Part shown: in pieces, positions 1 to 7,605 of the stretch
Position numbering within the stretch: the stretch's first letter is position 1
Layout: every line of letters starts with the position of its first letter
DNA from: Microbacterium pseudoresistens
GTDB lineage: Bacteria; Actinomycetota; Actinomycetes; Actinomycetales; Microbacteriaceae
DNA length: 64,000 nt
Direction of reading: 5' to 3'
Assembly (NCBI RefSeq): GCF_013409745.1
Contig: NZ_JACCBH010000001.1
Span: 1,240,001-1,304,000 of the forward strand
The notes under the pieces: model-generated
The model's database searches: none
Told to the model about the DNA's origin: nothing
Seen by the model: the letters and a program-made list of their open reading frames with translations, nothing else
Made by a program: the position numbers and the translations under genes

Positions 1-1002
1 TTCCGCACCCCGGCTGCGCAGCTGTTCCTCCTGCAGCGCGACCCCGAGGGCGACGACGTGATCTTTCGCACCGACCTCTCGGGCGAGAAGGCGGTGCCCG
101 TGTTCCGCAGCGAGAGCATCACCGACTTCCGCACCACCGACGACCGCCTCGTCGTGGCGACCGAGGTCGACGGCCTCTCGCAGCTGCGGGTGATGGACCG
201 CGACGGCGCGAACGAGAAGGAGCTCGCCCTTCCCGGCACCGGGTACGTCGCACGGCTGCAGGTCTCCGAGCGCGGCGGGCTCGTCGGCTACACGTACACG
301 GATCAGAACGTGAGCGCCGACAGCGGCCGCGCCGGCGTGCTCGTGACGCAGTCGCTGAAGGGGGGCGAGCCGACGATCGTCGAACTGCCCGACAACACGC
401 CCAGCATCGCCGAGTGGCAGTTCGTGCCCGACTCGTCCGCGGCGCTGTTCATCGACTTCACCGGCACGCTGTACATCGACGACCGCTCGGGCGATGCAGG
501 CCCCACCCCGCTCGGTCTCACGCAGACGATCGAGGGCATCTCGCGCGGCACATACACGGCCATCGTGCAGCGCGACTTCCAGCTGCTCGAGCTCGACCTC
601 GCCGACGGGTCGGTCAGCCCGCTGCCGGCGTCCGAGCCCGACTTCGGCATCCCGCGGACGATCATCCCCTTCCCCGGCGGCACGCTGCGCCACACCACGG
701 CGCGCGACGCGGCGGGACTGCCCACCGGGCAGGGCATCGTGCGGGTCGACGACGACGGTGCCGCGGAGATGCTGTACTCGGTCACCGGATCCGACGTCAT
801 CGTGCAGGCGTGCGCCTCTCCCAGCGGCCAGTACGCGGCGATCGTCGTTGCGCCGAACCTCGTCGAGAACCGCCACGACCGCTCCCTCCTGCCGCTGCCG
901 ATGACCCTCCAGATGCACATCCTCGACACGAGGACCGGTGATGAGCAGGTGGTGCTGTCGGGCTTCGACCCGTCGTGGTGCGCGACCGGGCCCCGGCTGT
1001 GA
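1..1002 (+). CDS. Beta-propeller (TolB/WD40-like) protein, 5' end outside window
   Basis: The frame is open from the first base, so the N-terminus lies upstream; a GTG at 58 is only an internal codon. The 333 visible residues are a series of short repeats alternating beta-rich stretches with D-G/D-D-G turns (for example DRDGAN, DDRSGD, VDDDGA), typical of TolB or WD40-like propellers that are often extracytoplasmic in actinobacteria. No catalytic motif is visible. The TGA stop at 1000-1002 overlaps the GTG start of the following DNA glycosylase (GTGA), so the two are translationally coupled. Its role is unknown; coupling to a repair gene need not mean a shared function. Reliability is good for the reading frame and moderate for the fold. 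Confidence 0.7.
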   Translation, partial: FRTPAAQLFLLQRDPEGDDVIFRTDLSGEKAVPVFRSESITDFRTTDDRLVVATEVDGLSQLRVMDRDGANEKELALPGTGYVARLQVSERGGLVGYTYTDQNVSADSGRAGVLVTQSLKGGEPTIVELPDNTPSIAEWQFVPDSSAALFIDFTGTLYIDDRSGDAGPTPLGLTQTIEGISRGTYTAIVQRDFQLLELDLADGSVSPLPASEPDFGIPRTIIPFPGGTLRHTTARDAAGLPTGQGIVRVDDDGAAEMLYSVTGSDVIVQACASPSGQYAAIVVAPNLVENRHDRSLLPLPMTLQMHILDTRTGDEQVVLSGFDPSWCATGPRL

Positions 1003-1685
1003 CCGGGATGCGCCGCGCGACACGCGCCGACCTCGAGGGGCTCCCTGTGCAGGTAGCCCCGCGGCTGCTCGGCGCGCACCTGCGCACGGTCGTCGACGGG
1101 GTGGAGGCGGTGCTGCGGATCACCGAGGTCGAGGCCTACCACGGCCGTGGCACGGGTGAGACGCCCGATCCCGGATCGCACGCGCGCATGGGCCCCACTG
1201 CCCGCAACGCGACGATGTGGGGCGAGCCGGGGCACTTGTACGTGTACCTCAGCCACGGCATCCACTCCTGCGTCAACGTCGTCTGCGGGTCCGAGGGCAC
1301 CGCGGGCGGAGTGCTGCTGCGGGCGGGCGAGGTGATCGGGGGACTGGATGCCGTGGCCGGCCGCCGCGGTGCCGCGTCTCCGCTGCGCCCCACGGCGGTG
1401 CGCGATCTCGCCCGCGGGCCGGGCCGGTTCGGGCAGGCGTCGGGGCTGCGGCATCCGCGGCACGACGGCATCGACGTGATCGGCGGGGCGGCGAAGGAGG
1501 GCGCGATCGCCGAGTTGTGGCTGGGCGACCCGGTCGCCGACGTCTCGAGCGGGCCGCGCGTGGGGGTCGCCGGGATCGCGGGCACGGCGGCGTTCCCGTG
1601 GCGGTTCTGGATCACGGGCGATCCGACGGTGTCGCCGTTCCGCTGGGGACGCGGCGCAGCCGAAGCCGCCGCCATGCTAGACTGA
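999..1685 (+). CDS. DNA-3-methyladenine glycosylase (AAG/MPG family)
   Basis: Base-excision repair enzyme that flips out and removes alkylated purines such as 3-methyladenine and hypoxanthine. The 228-residue length fits the MPG family. Diagnostic sequence: [10 protein letters not shown], with the Glu expected to activate water, then [14 protein letters not shown], then [18 protein letters not shown], where the family normally has YVYxxYG(M/I)xxCxNvV; here YG is replaced by SHG. The GTG at 999 overlaps the upstream TGA by four bases; an ATG at 1008 is an alternative start. The stop lies about 140 bp before rpmB, so it is probably the last gene of its operon. Confidence 0.9.
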   Translation: MTGMRRATRADLEGLPVQVAPRLLGAHLRTVVDGVEAVLRITEVEAYHGRGTGETPDPGSHARMGPTARNATMWGEPGHLYVYLSHGIHSCVNVVCGSEGTAGGVLLRAGEVIGGLDAVAGRRGAASPLRPTAVRDLARGPGRFGQASGLRHPRHDGIDVIGGAAKEGAIAELWLGDPVADVSSGPRVGVAGIAGTAAFPWRFWITGDPTVSPFRWGRGAAEAAAMLD

Positions 1686-1786
1686 CTCCTTGTCTGTGCA
1701 CGCTCCTGTGCGCAGTTCGCATCCCTCCCTCTTCCCAGCGGCCCCGGTCGTGCCCGAAGAAGCGGGATGCCGACAAGGGATCTTGG

Positions 1787-1806
1787 GTGAGACCGTCCGG
1801 TCTCAC
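1787..1806 (+). promoter_or_regulatory. Perfect inverted repeat in the rpmB leader
   Basis: GTGAGACC and GGTCTCAC are perfect complements separated by GTCC, ending 21 bases before the rpmB ATG and just upstream of its AAGGAG ribosome-binding site. As RNA it would form an 8-bp hairpin with a tetraloop; as DNA it is a 20-bp operator-like palindrome. There is no U-tract, so it is not a standard terminator. Possible roles are control of the zinc-independent ribosomal gene cluster or a binding site for a ribosomal protein; the sequence does not decide. Confidence 0.5.
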
Positions 1807-1827
1807 GGTATTGAAGGAGTCACCACT

Positions 1828-2064
1828 ATGGCAGCAGTGTGCCAGGTGACCGGTGCTGTTCCCGGCTTCGGTCACAACGTCTCGCACTCGCACCGCCGGA
1901 CGAAGCGTCGCTTCGACCCGAACGTGCAGCGCAAGACCTACTATGTGCCGTCGCTCGGCCGTAAGGTCACCCTGAACGTGTCCGCCAAGGGCATCAAGGT
2001 GATCGACGCGCGCGGCATCGACAACGTCGTGAAGGACCTGATCGCGAAGGGTGTGAAGCTCTAA
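1828..2064 (+). CDS. rpmB: 50S ribosomal protein L28, zinc-independent form
   Basis: A 78-residue L28 beginning MAAVCQVTG and carrying the family signature [16 protein letters not shown]. It has only one cysteine (residue 5) and lacks the CxxC pairs of the zinc-binding actinobacterial L28, so it belongs to the C-minus type. The ATG at 1828 is chosen because AAGGAG lies eight bases upstream and the protein starts exactly as homologues do; the frame is open further upstream but that stretch is not conserved. A possible -10 box TAGACT (1679-1684) lies at the end of the glycosylase gene. The stop TAA overlaps the rpmG ATG by one base (TAATG). Confidence 0.96.
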   Translation: MAAVCQVTGAVPGFGHNVSHSHRRTKRRFDPNVQRKTYYVPSLGRKVTLNVSAKGIKVIDARGIDNVVKDLIAKGVKL

Positions 2065-2234
2065 TGGCGAAGAAGGCGCAGGACGTCCGTCCGATCATCA
2101 AGCTGCGTTCGACGGCAGGAACCGGGTACACCTACGTGACCCGCAAGAACCGTCGCAACACCCCCGACCGCATCGTGCTGAAGAAGTACGACCCGGTGGT
2201 CCGCAAGCACGTCGAATTCCGAGAGGAGCGTTGA
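2064..2234 (+). CDS. rpmG: 50S ribosomal protein L33, zinc-independent form
   Basis: A 56-residue protein starting [19 protein letters not shown] and containing the L33 core [20 protein letters not shown]. It has no cysteine at all, so the zinc ribbon of C-plus L33 is missing. Translation starts at the ATG overlapping the rpmB stop codon, and the TGA at 2232-2234 is three bases before rpsN, so rpmB-rpmG-rpsN form one tightly packed operon. In Streptomyces and mycobacteria a comparable cysteine-free set is induced by zinc limitation through Zur; no Zur box was recognised here, so this may instead be the constitutive set. Confidence 0.95.
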   Translation: MAKKAQDVRPIIKLRSTAGTGYTYVTRKNRRNTPDRIVLKKYDPVVRKHVEFREER

Positions 2235-2237
2235 TCC

Positions 2238-2543
2238 ATGGCTAAGAAGAGCAAGATCGCGCGCAACACGCAGCGTGAGGCTGTCGTCGCCCGCTACGCC
2301 GAGCGCCGCGCCGAGCTGAAGAAGGCCCTGGTCGACCCCAACTCGACCGACGAGCAGCGCGAGGCCGCCCGTGTCGGCCTGCAGAAGCTGCCCCGCAACG
2401 CTTCGCCTGTGCGTCTGCGCTCGCGCGATGTCATCGACGGCCGCCCCCGCGGCGTGCTGTCGAAGTTCGGCATCTCGCGCGTCCGCTTCCGCGACATGGC
2501 CCACCGCGGCGAGCTGCCCGGTGTGACCAAGTCCAGCTGGTAA
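2238..2543 (+). CDS. rpsN: 30S ribosomal protein S14, long zinc-independent form
   Basis: A 101-residue S14 of the long type without cysteines; the short zinc-binding S14 is about 61 residues with CxxC motifs. N-terminus [10 protein letters not shown], middle [14 protein letters not shown] and C-terminus [18 protein letters not shown] are characteristic. It is the last gene of the rpmB-rpmG-rpsN unit, preceded by GAGAGGAG eight to ten bases upstream of the ATG, and is followed by a strong hairpin terminator. Confidence 0.96.
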   Translation: MAKKSKIARNTQREAVVARYAERRAELKKALVDPNSTDEQREAARVGLQKLPRNASPVRLRSRDVIDGRPRGVLSKFGISRVRFRDMAHRGELPGVTKSSW

Positions 2544-2560
2544 GCACCCAGAGCGTTTCA

Positions 2561-2591
2561 GGGGCGGGGATCTTCGGATCCCCGCCCCTTT
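2561..2591 (+). terminator. Rho-independent terminator after rpsN
   Basis: Perfect 12-bp stem GGGGCGGGGATC / GATCCCCGCCCC closed by a TTCG tetraloop and followed by TTTCG, starting 17 bases after the rpsN stop. Confidence 0.85.
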
Positions 2592-2629
2592 CGCATCCTC
2601 TGCCCGTCGCGCGGGCCGCATGCTCGGGA

Positions 2630-2693
2630 GGAGTTCTCGTGCTCGGGAGGATTCTTCCCCTCGGAGTGTCCTCCCGAACGTGAGTTCTCCTCC
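2630..2693. repeat. 64-bp dispersed repeat, copy 1
   Basis: Begins GGAGTTCTCGTGCTCGGGAG and ends CCCGAACGTGAGTTCTCCTCC. It matches the copy at 3650-3713 over all 64 positions with five mismatches, all in the centre. Each copy is itself an imperfect inverted repeat (CTCGGGAGGA near the left, TCCTCCCGAA near the right, GGAG/CTCC at the ends), so it could fold into a hairpin or be a small palindromic element. The two copies bracket the broken gene at 2803-3624. Nothing else is recognisable between the rpsN terminator and that gene. Confidence 0.8.
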
Positions 2694-2802
2694 AGAGAAG
2701 CACACGCCGGGTCTTCCTCCCCATCCCGCCGCTGGAACTTCTTCTGCACCGAACGCGGGTTCCCGACTCGGATGCGTCTGCGCGCTGCGCGAGGATCGGG
2801 CG

Positions 2803-3624
2803 ATGGATCCGATCGCACAGCTGCGCGAACGCAACGGAATCGCCCGGGTCGACACGTTGCGTCGGGCAGGTGTGAGCGCGCACGCGCTGCGCAGGGCACG
2901 CGAGCAGGGGCTGGTGCACTCGGCGCGTCGCGGATGGGTCGCGCTTGCGGATGCGGATCCGATGCTGCTCGCCGCGGCTCGCCGGGGCGTGGTGCTCAGT
3001 TGCATCACTCTGGCGGCGCGGCGCGGCCTCTGGGTGCTCGACCACGATGAGCCCCATGTCGCGGCGCCGCCGAGCTCCGGCCACGCGCGCACGAGCAAGG
3101 GCGTCATCCACTGGAGCGCCCCGGTGTTCCCTCGCGATCCGGAGACGTGGGAGGACTCGCTCGAGAACGCGCTCATCCTCATCGCGCGGTGCCAGCCGTA
3201 TGAGGCGGCCCGGGCGGTGTGGGAGTCGGCGGCGAAGAAGGGGCTGCTCGACCGAGACGTGATGCGGCGTACGCCGCTGCCGCCGGCGGCGCGCGAGCTG
3301 GTCGACGATGCGCATCCGTTCGCGGATGCGGGCACCGAGAGCATCTTCCTCACCCGGCTGGGGTGGCTGAAGGTGCCGCTGGTCCCGTAGGCCTGGGTGC
3401 TCGGTCATCGCGTGGACTGCCTCATCGGCGAACGGCTCATCGTGCAGATCGACGGCGGCCATCACGTGGGCGCCCAGCGCACCTCCGACATCGATCACGA
3501 CGCGCGGCTGATGCTCCGCGGATACCACGTCATCCGGGTGAGCTATGTGCAGCTGATGCACCGGTGGCCCGAGGTGCAGTTGCTGATCATGACGGCGATC
3601 GCGCAGGGACTACACCGGGCGTGA
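2803..3624 (+). pseudogene. AbiEi-like/DUF559 protein gene interrupted by one nonsense codon
   Basis: The frame starting at ATG 2803 reads a winged-helix, AbiEi-antitoxin-like N-terminal half (MDPIAQLRERNGIARVDTLR), stops at TAG 3388-3390 (codon 196), then continues in the same frame through a DUF559 endonuclease-like domain (VDCLIGERLIVQIDGGHH, with the acidic and His residues expected of a PD-(D/E)XK-like fold) to TGA at 3622. Across the stop the sequence reads LVP-stop-AWVLGHRVD; restoring Q (CAG to TAG is one C-to-T change) gives a full 273-residue protein of normal length for this actinobacterial family. An N-terminal fragment of 195 residues could still be made. Flanked by the 64-bp repeats. 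Family role is unclear, though such proteins are often listed with abortive-infection or Vsr-like nucleases. Confidence 0.8.
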
Positions 3625-3649
3625 GGGCCGACCTGCCGCAGGATCCGGC

Positions 3650-3713
3650 GGAGTTCTCGTGCTCGGGAGGATCCTTGCCCCCGGAATCTCCTCCCGAACG
3701 TGAGTTCTCCTCC
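3650..3713. repeat. 64-bp dispersed repeat, copy 2
   Basis: Second copy of the element at 2630-2693, same orientation and length, 59 of 64 positions identical. It starts 25 bases after the end of the broken DUF559 gene. The remaining stretch up to hup (3714-3922) is comparatively AT-rich, with GAAAAACAGG and TACATT (3831-3836) as possible promoter pieces, but no convincing -35/-10 pair was found. Confidence 0.8.
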
Positions 3714-3922
3714 CGGGGCGGGGATGGGGCGGACGGCGAAATTTGTGACGGATGTGACGGATGTGGTGCGACACGCGGTCAGAAAACGTCAAAACCCGCG
3801 AAATGACGCGGAAAAACAGGCTGTGGTTGGTACATTCAAGGCGGTCGATCGACCGTCGGGGGGCATCCGCTCTTCCGGACTGAAGAAACACGATGCGACG
3901 TACTTCGTCGCTGGAGGATGAA

Positions 3923-4210
3923 ATGGCTGACAAGTCCATCACCAAGACCGAGCTCGTCGCGAGCATCGCCAGCGCCACCGGACAGAGCCAGGCCGCCGTT
4001 TCGGGCGTTCTCGACGCGCTGTTCTCGACCGTCTCCGACGCTGTCGCCAAGGGCAGCAAGGTCTCGATCCCCGGCTGGATCGCCTTCGAGCAGGTCGCCA
4101 CCGCCGCCCGCACCGGCCGCAACCCGCAGACCGGCGCCGAGATCAAGATCCCGGCCGGCAAGCGCGTCAAGGTGACCGCCGGCTCCAAGCTCAAGGCCGC
4201 CGTCAAGTAA
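3923..4210 (+). CDS. hup: HU family DNA-binding protein
   Basis: Nucleoid-associated protein of 95 residues that bends DNA as a dimer. The N-terminal dimerisation helices (MADKSITKTELVASIASATG) and the arm region ARTGRNPQTGAEIKIPAGK, with the conserved RNP and GxxI(K)IPA pattern, are clear. The ATG at 3923 is preceded by GGAGG at 3914; a longer reading from ATG 3893 adds residues not seen in HU. This is the short form without the lysine/alanine-rich tail found in mycobacterial HupB. A 15-bp hairpin follows the stop. Confidence 0.95.
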   Translation: MADKSITKTELVASIASATGQSQAAVSGVLDALFSTVSDAVAKGSKVSIPGWIAFEQVATAARTGRNPQTGAEIKIPAGKRVKVTAGSKLKAAVK

Positions 4211-4221
4211 GACGATTCGCT

Positions 4222-4262
4222 GTTCGAGGCCGCCCCGTCCGTACGGAGGGGCGGCCTCGAAC
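4222..4262 (+). terminator. Terminator hairpin after hup
   Basis: GTTCGAGGCCGCCCC (4222-4236) pairs perfectly with GGGGCGGCCTCGAAC (4248-4262) around an 11-base loop. No T-tract follows, as is common in actinobacteria. Confidence 0.75.
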
Positions 4263-4295
4263 ATGCCCGGGGGTCGAGTTCACAGCGCCACGACC

Positions 4296-4301
4296 TAGGC
4301 T
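4296..4301 (+). promoter_or_regulatory. -10 box for a probably leaderless transcript
   Basis: TAGGCT ends six bases before the GTG start at 4308, which places the expected transcription start on the start codon. No clear -35 was found. The same spacing occurs before dcd (27994-27999). Confidence 0.4.
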
Positions 4302-4307
4302 GGTGAG

Positions 4308-6410
4308 GTGACCCGGCCCTCCTCTCCGCCTCGGGCGGATGCGCGTGCGATCCTGCGTGTGGCGGGCCCGGCGATCCTGATCGTCACGGCGGTCGCGACC
4401 ATGCTCGTGGCTCTGTGGCTGGGCGGCGGCGCTGCGCCGACCGTCATCGCGGATGCCGGCCCCGTCGTGCGCTGGACCCTTCCGGTCGTCAAGCTCCTGA
4501 GCAACCTCGGCGCCGCGGCGATGCTCGGCTCGCTCGTGCTGGCCCTGTTCGCGCTGCGGGCCGGCGATCGCTCCTTCGACGTCGCCATGGACACCGCCTC
4601 GGTCGGCGCCGCGGTGTACACGGTCGCCTCGGCGATCGCCGCCTTCTTCACCTTCTTGCTCGCCTTTCCCGTCACCGTCGACACGGGCCCTGAGTTCGGC
4701 GCCCAGTTCGGCCGGTTCCTCACCGAGCTCGACCTCGGCCGGGCCTGGCTGATCACCGTCATCGGCGGGGCCATTGTCACGATCGCCACCTTCGCGTTCC
4801 GCTCGTGGACGATGGCCCTGCTCACGGCGCTGCTGGCCGCCGCCACCTTCGTGCCGCTGGCCACGCAGGGCCACGCCGGCGAGCTGTCGGGGCACGAGAT
4901 GGCCGTCAACTCGCTGCTGCTGCACACCCTCGGCGCCGCCGTGTGGGTCGGCGGGCTCCTCCTGCTCATCGTGCTCCGCGGCACGCGCACCGACCTCGCC
5001 GCGGCAGAGGAGCACCCCGTGCGCGGCAAGGAGCGGCCGGTGGCCATCGGCGCCGTGCTGCGCCGCTACTCCGCACTCGCGCTCGTCGCCTACATCGTGA
5101 TCGCCGTCTCGGGCATCGCGCGCACCGTGATCTCGGTCGGCACGTGGTCGGGGCTGTGGACCCCGTACGGTGCGCTCGTCGCGGCCAAGGCCGTGCTGCT
5201 CGTGCTCCTCGGATGCTTCGGCGCCTGGTACCGCACCCGCCTCATCCCGCGCATCGACGCATCCGCGGAGGGGCGCACGGGCAAGGGTGCCGCGGCGCGG
5301 CGCACGACAGCACTGCGGTCGTTCTGGACTCTCGTGCTCGCCGAGCTCGCGCTGATGGGCGCCGCATCCGGTGCGGCCGTCGCCCTCGCCCGCACCCCCC
5401 CGCCGACGGGAGACCAGGTGCCGACCGCGCGCACGCCGGCGGAGTTCCTCACCGGATCGCCCGTGCCGCCCGAGCTCACCTTCGGCCGCTGGTTCACCCA
5501 GTGGGATCTCGATCTCATCTGGGCGCTCGCCGCCGTGTTCGGCGCCGTGCTCTACCTGCTCGGCGTGAGGCGGCTGCGCCGCCGGGGCGACGCATGGCCC
5601 ATCCACCGCACGATCCTGTGGCTGGCGGGCATGCTCCTGCTGCTGTGGGTCACCGGCGGCGCGGTCAACGCGTACCAGGAATACCTCTTCAGCGTGCACA
5701 TGCTCGGGCACATGATCCTGTCCATGGCGCTGCCGCTGTTGCTCGTCTCCGGCGCCCCGGTCACGCTCGCGCTGCGGGCGATCGACAAACGCGACGATGG
5801 TACGCGCGGCGCCAGGGAATGGATCCTCTGGGCGGTGCACACTCCTTTCTCGCGCGTCGTGACGCATCCGTTCGTCGCCGCGGCGATCTTCGTGCTGTCG
5901 CTGTGGGCGTTCTACTTCACCGACATCGTGCGCTGGGTGATGAACGACCACCTCGGGCACGAGTGGATGACGATCCACTTCCTCATCGCCGGATACCTGT
6001 TCGTGCTGAGCCTCATCGGCGTCGACCCCGTGCCGTACCGTCTGCCGTATCCGGGCCGGCTCATCACGCTGATCGCCGTGATGGCGACGCACGCCTTCTT
6101 CGGGGTGGCGATCATGATGCAGACGGGCCTGATCGTCGCCGAATGGTTCGGGTCGATGGGGCGCACGTGGGGGGCGACGCCCATGGAGGATCAGTACGTC
6201 GGCGGTGGGATCGCCTGGTCGGTGGGGGAGATCCCCACGCTCATCCTCGCCATCACCGTGGCGATCCAGTGGAGCCGCAGCGACGCGCGCGCCGAGAAGC
6301 GCCGAGATCGTCACGCCGACCGTACCGGCGACGCCGAGCTGGCGGAGTACAACGCGCACCTCGCCGAGCTCGCCGAGCGCGACCGACGCCTGGCCGAGCG
6401 CGGCCGCTGA
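4308..6410 (+). CDS. Fused copper-resistance CopD / cytochrome oxidase assembly CtaG membrane protein
   Basis: A 700-residue polytopic membrane protein. Residues about 15-365 form a CopD-type half with a run of hydrophobic helices (LRVAGPAILIVTAVATMLVA; the GHAGELSGHEMAVN segment bears conserved His). Residues about 400-640 form a caa3_CtaG half (WDLDLIWALAAVFGAVLYLL; VHMLGHMILSMALPLLLVSG; DHLGHEWMTIHFLIAGYLF) with paired histidines suited to copper. This fusion is standard in actinobacteria and is thought to move copper across the membrane for the CuA/CuB sites of cytochrome oxidase. The C-terminal 50 residues are highly charged and cytoplasmic. The start is GTG 4308, six bases after a -10 box with no Shine-Dalgarno. 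It stands alone between the hup terminator and a convergent gene. Confidence 0.9.
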   Translation: MTRPSSPPRADARAILRVAGPAILIVTAVATMLVALWLGGGAAPTVIADAGPVVRWTLPVVKLLSNLGAAAMLGSLVLALFALRAGDRSFDVAMDTASVGAAVYTVASAIAAFFTFLLAFPVTVDTGPEFGAQFGRFLTELDLGRAWLITVIGGAIVTIATFAFRSWTMALLTALLAAATFVPLATQGHAGELSGHEMAVNSLLLHTLGAAVWVGGLLLLIVLRGTRTDLAAAEEHPVRGKERPVAIGAVLRRYSALALVAYIVIAVSGIARTVISVGTWSGLWTPYGALVAAKAVLLVLLGCFGAWYRTRLIPRIDASAEGRTGKGAAARRTTALRSFWTLVLAELALMGAASGAAVALARTPPPTGDQVPTARTPAEFLTGSPVPPELTFGRWFTQWDLDLIWALAAVFGAVLYLLGVRRLRRRGDAWPIHRTILWLAGMLLLLWVTGGAVNAYQEYLFSVHMLGHMILSMALPLLLVSGAPVTLALRAIDKRDDGTRGAREWILWAVHTPFSRVVTHPFVAAAIFVLSLWAFYFTDIVRWVMNDHLGHEWMTIHFLIAGYLFVLSLIGVDPVPYRLPYPGRLITLIAVMATHAFFGVAIMMQTGLIVAEWFGSMGRTWGATPMEDQYVGGGIAWSVGEIPTLILAITVAIQWSRSDARAEKRRDRHADRTGDAELAEYNAHLAELAERDRRLAERGR

Positions 6411-6434
6411 CCCACCGCATCCCCCGGACGGGCG

Positions 6435-7508
6435 TCAGGCGCCGTCGCCGAGGTCGGGCGAGCCGACGCTGATGGATGCGCTGCCGTCGGGGAGGATGAC
6501 GATCGTCCCGTCGAGGCGGAACGGCACATCCTCATCCATCTCGGTGATTGACCCGTCGAAGAGCGACTGCACCTCGACCGTGATGTGAGCCGTCGCCGAT
6601 GTCGGCGGGATCTTCCAGTTCGCGCCGTCGGGCACGACGGTGACCTGGGGCATCGCCACGATCGACCACGTGGGCAGTTCGGTGATGCGGTTGTTGATCG
6701 CCATGCCGAACGGGCACGAGGTGGGCTGCAGCACCTGCTGGGTGGTGCACTGGGTGAGGAACGAGTCGACCTGCTCCTGCACGACGGCGATGAACTCCTT
6801 CGTCGCCTCGGCCTGCAGGTCCAGTGGCGTGGTGGCGAGCGGAGTGTCGGCGAGCAGGCTCACGCCCTTCGTCTTCGCGATCGCCGTGTCGACGCTCACC
6901 GAGTACAGCCCGGGCGAGAACACCAGCAGCGGCACGGGCTCGAGCGGGGGCGCATCCACCCCTGCCGCCGCCACCTGGCGACGGTCGAGCTCGAAGCCGT
7001 TGACCGTGAACTGCTCGGAGCCGCGCAGCGTGAGCTCGATCACGGCGAGCGGGCTTGTCGAGAAGCGCCAGGCGGGGACGACGCCGATCCAGCCGTCCTG
7101 CCGCACGCGGAAGGTTGTCGAGCCGTCGTGCCCGCCCGCCACGTACGACGCGGTGACGACGGTGTCGTCGCCGTCGCGATGCTCGTCGGTGATGGCGATG
7201 TCGGTGAGGGTCGACAGCGCGGCCTGACGCAGCAGTGCGTCGGAGGCGTTGGTGTCGATATCGGCGTGGCCCTGCGCGGTGCGCTCGAGGGCGACGCCCG
7301 ACACCTGCAGCGCGTCGGCCGCACGGCCCTCGGAGATCAGCCCCAGATAGTGCTGCACGAATGCCGAGGGGCTGTAGAAGGAGCGATACATCGCCGCTGC
7401 GCCCGCCGCGAGTGCGGCGATGAGCACGAGGCCGATGACGGCGAGCAGGGCCAGGTCCGTCGACAGACGGGCGGATGCGCGTCGTCGACCGGCGCGGGGC
7501 TGCTGCAT
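6435..7508 (-). CDS. Membrane-anchored extracytoplasmic protein, function unknown
   Basis: 357 residues starting MQQPRAGRRRASARLS, with one hydrophobic helix at about 18-42 (LALLAVIGLVLIAALAAGAAAMY) after an Arg-rich cytoplasmic end, giving an N-in anchor and a large outer domain. The outer part holds a region resembling lumazine/NTF2-like export-associated folds (FVQHYLGLISEGRAADALQV) followed by two beta-rich segments. Two cysteines (TQCTTQQ and TSCPFG) could form a disulfide outside the cell. No enzyme motif was found. The start is the first ATG after a non-conserved open stretch. Its 3' end faces the CopD-CtaG gene. Confidence 0.6.
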   Translation of the reverse strand: MQQPRAGRRRASARLSTDLALLAVIGLVLIAALAAGAAAMYRSFYSPSAFVQHYLGLISEGRAADALQVSGVALERTAQGHADIDTNASDALLRQAALSTLTDIAITDEHRDGDDTVVTASYVAGGHDGSTTFRVRQDGWIGVVPAWRFSTSPLAVIELTLRGSEQFTVNGFELDRRQVAAAGVDAPPLEPVPLLVFSPGLYSVSVDTAIAKTKGVSLLADTPLATTPLDLQAEATKEFIAVVQEQVDSFLTQCTTQQVLQPTSCPFGMAINNRITELPTWSIVAMPQVTVVPDGANWKIPPTSATAHITVEVQSLFDGSITEMDEDVPFRLDGTIVILPDGSASISVGSPDLGDGA

Positions 7509-7605
7509 GCTCGTCAGTCTAGGGATGCGCTGCTGAGGCGAGACTGACAGTGGCCGCGCCGCACGGCCGTACCATGGGATCGCACCCCCTTGGAGATCCC
7601 GCACC

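Noticed and set aside
1690..1827. Zur box upstream of the cysteine-free ribosomal genes
   Set aside because: I looked for the AT-rich Zur palindrome known from mycobacteria and Streptomyces and found none; only the GTGAGACC palindrome is there.
2620..2802. Upstream extension of the DUF559-type gene to about 2620
   Set aside because: The extra residues are translated from the 64-bp repeat and are not protein-like; the conserved N-terminus starts at ATG 2803.
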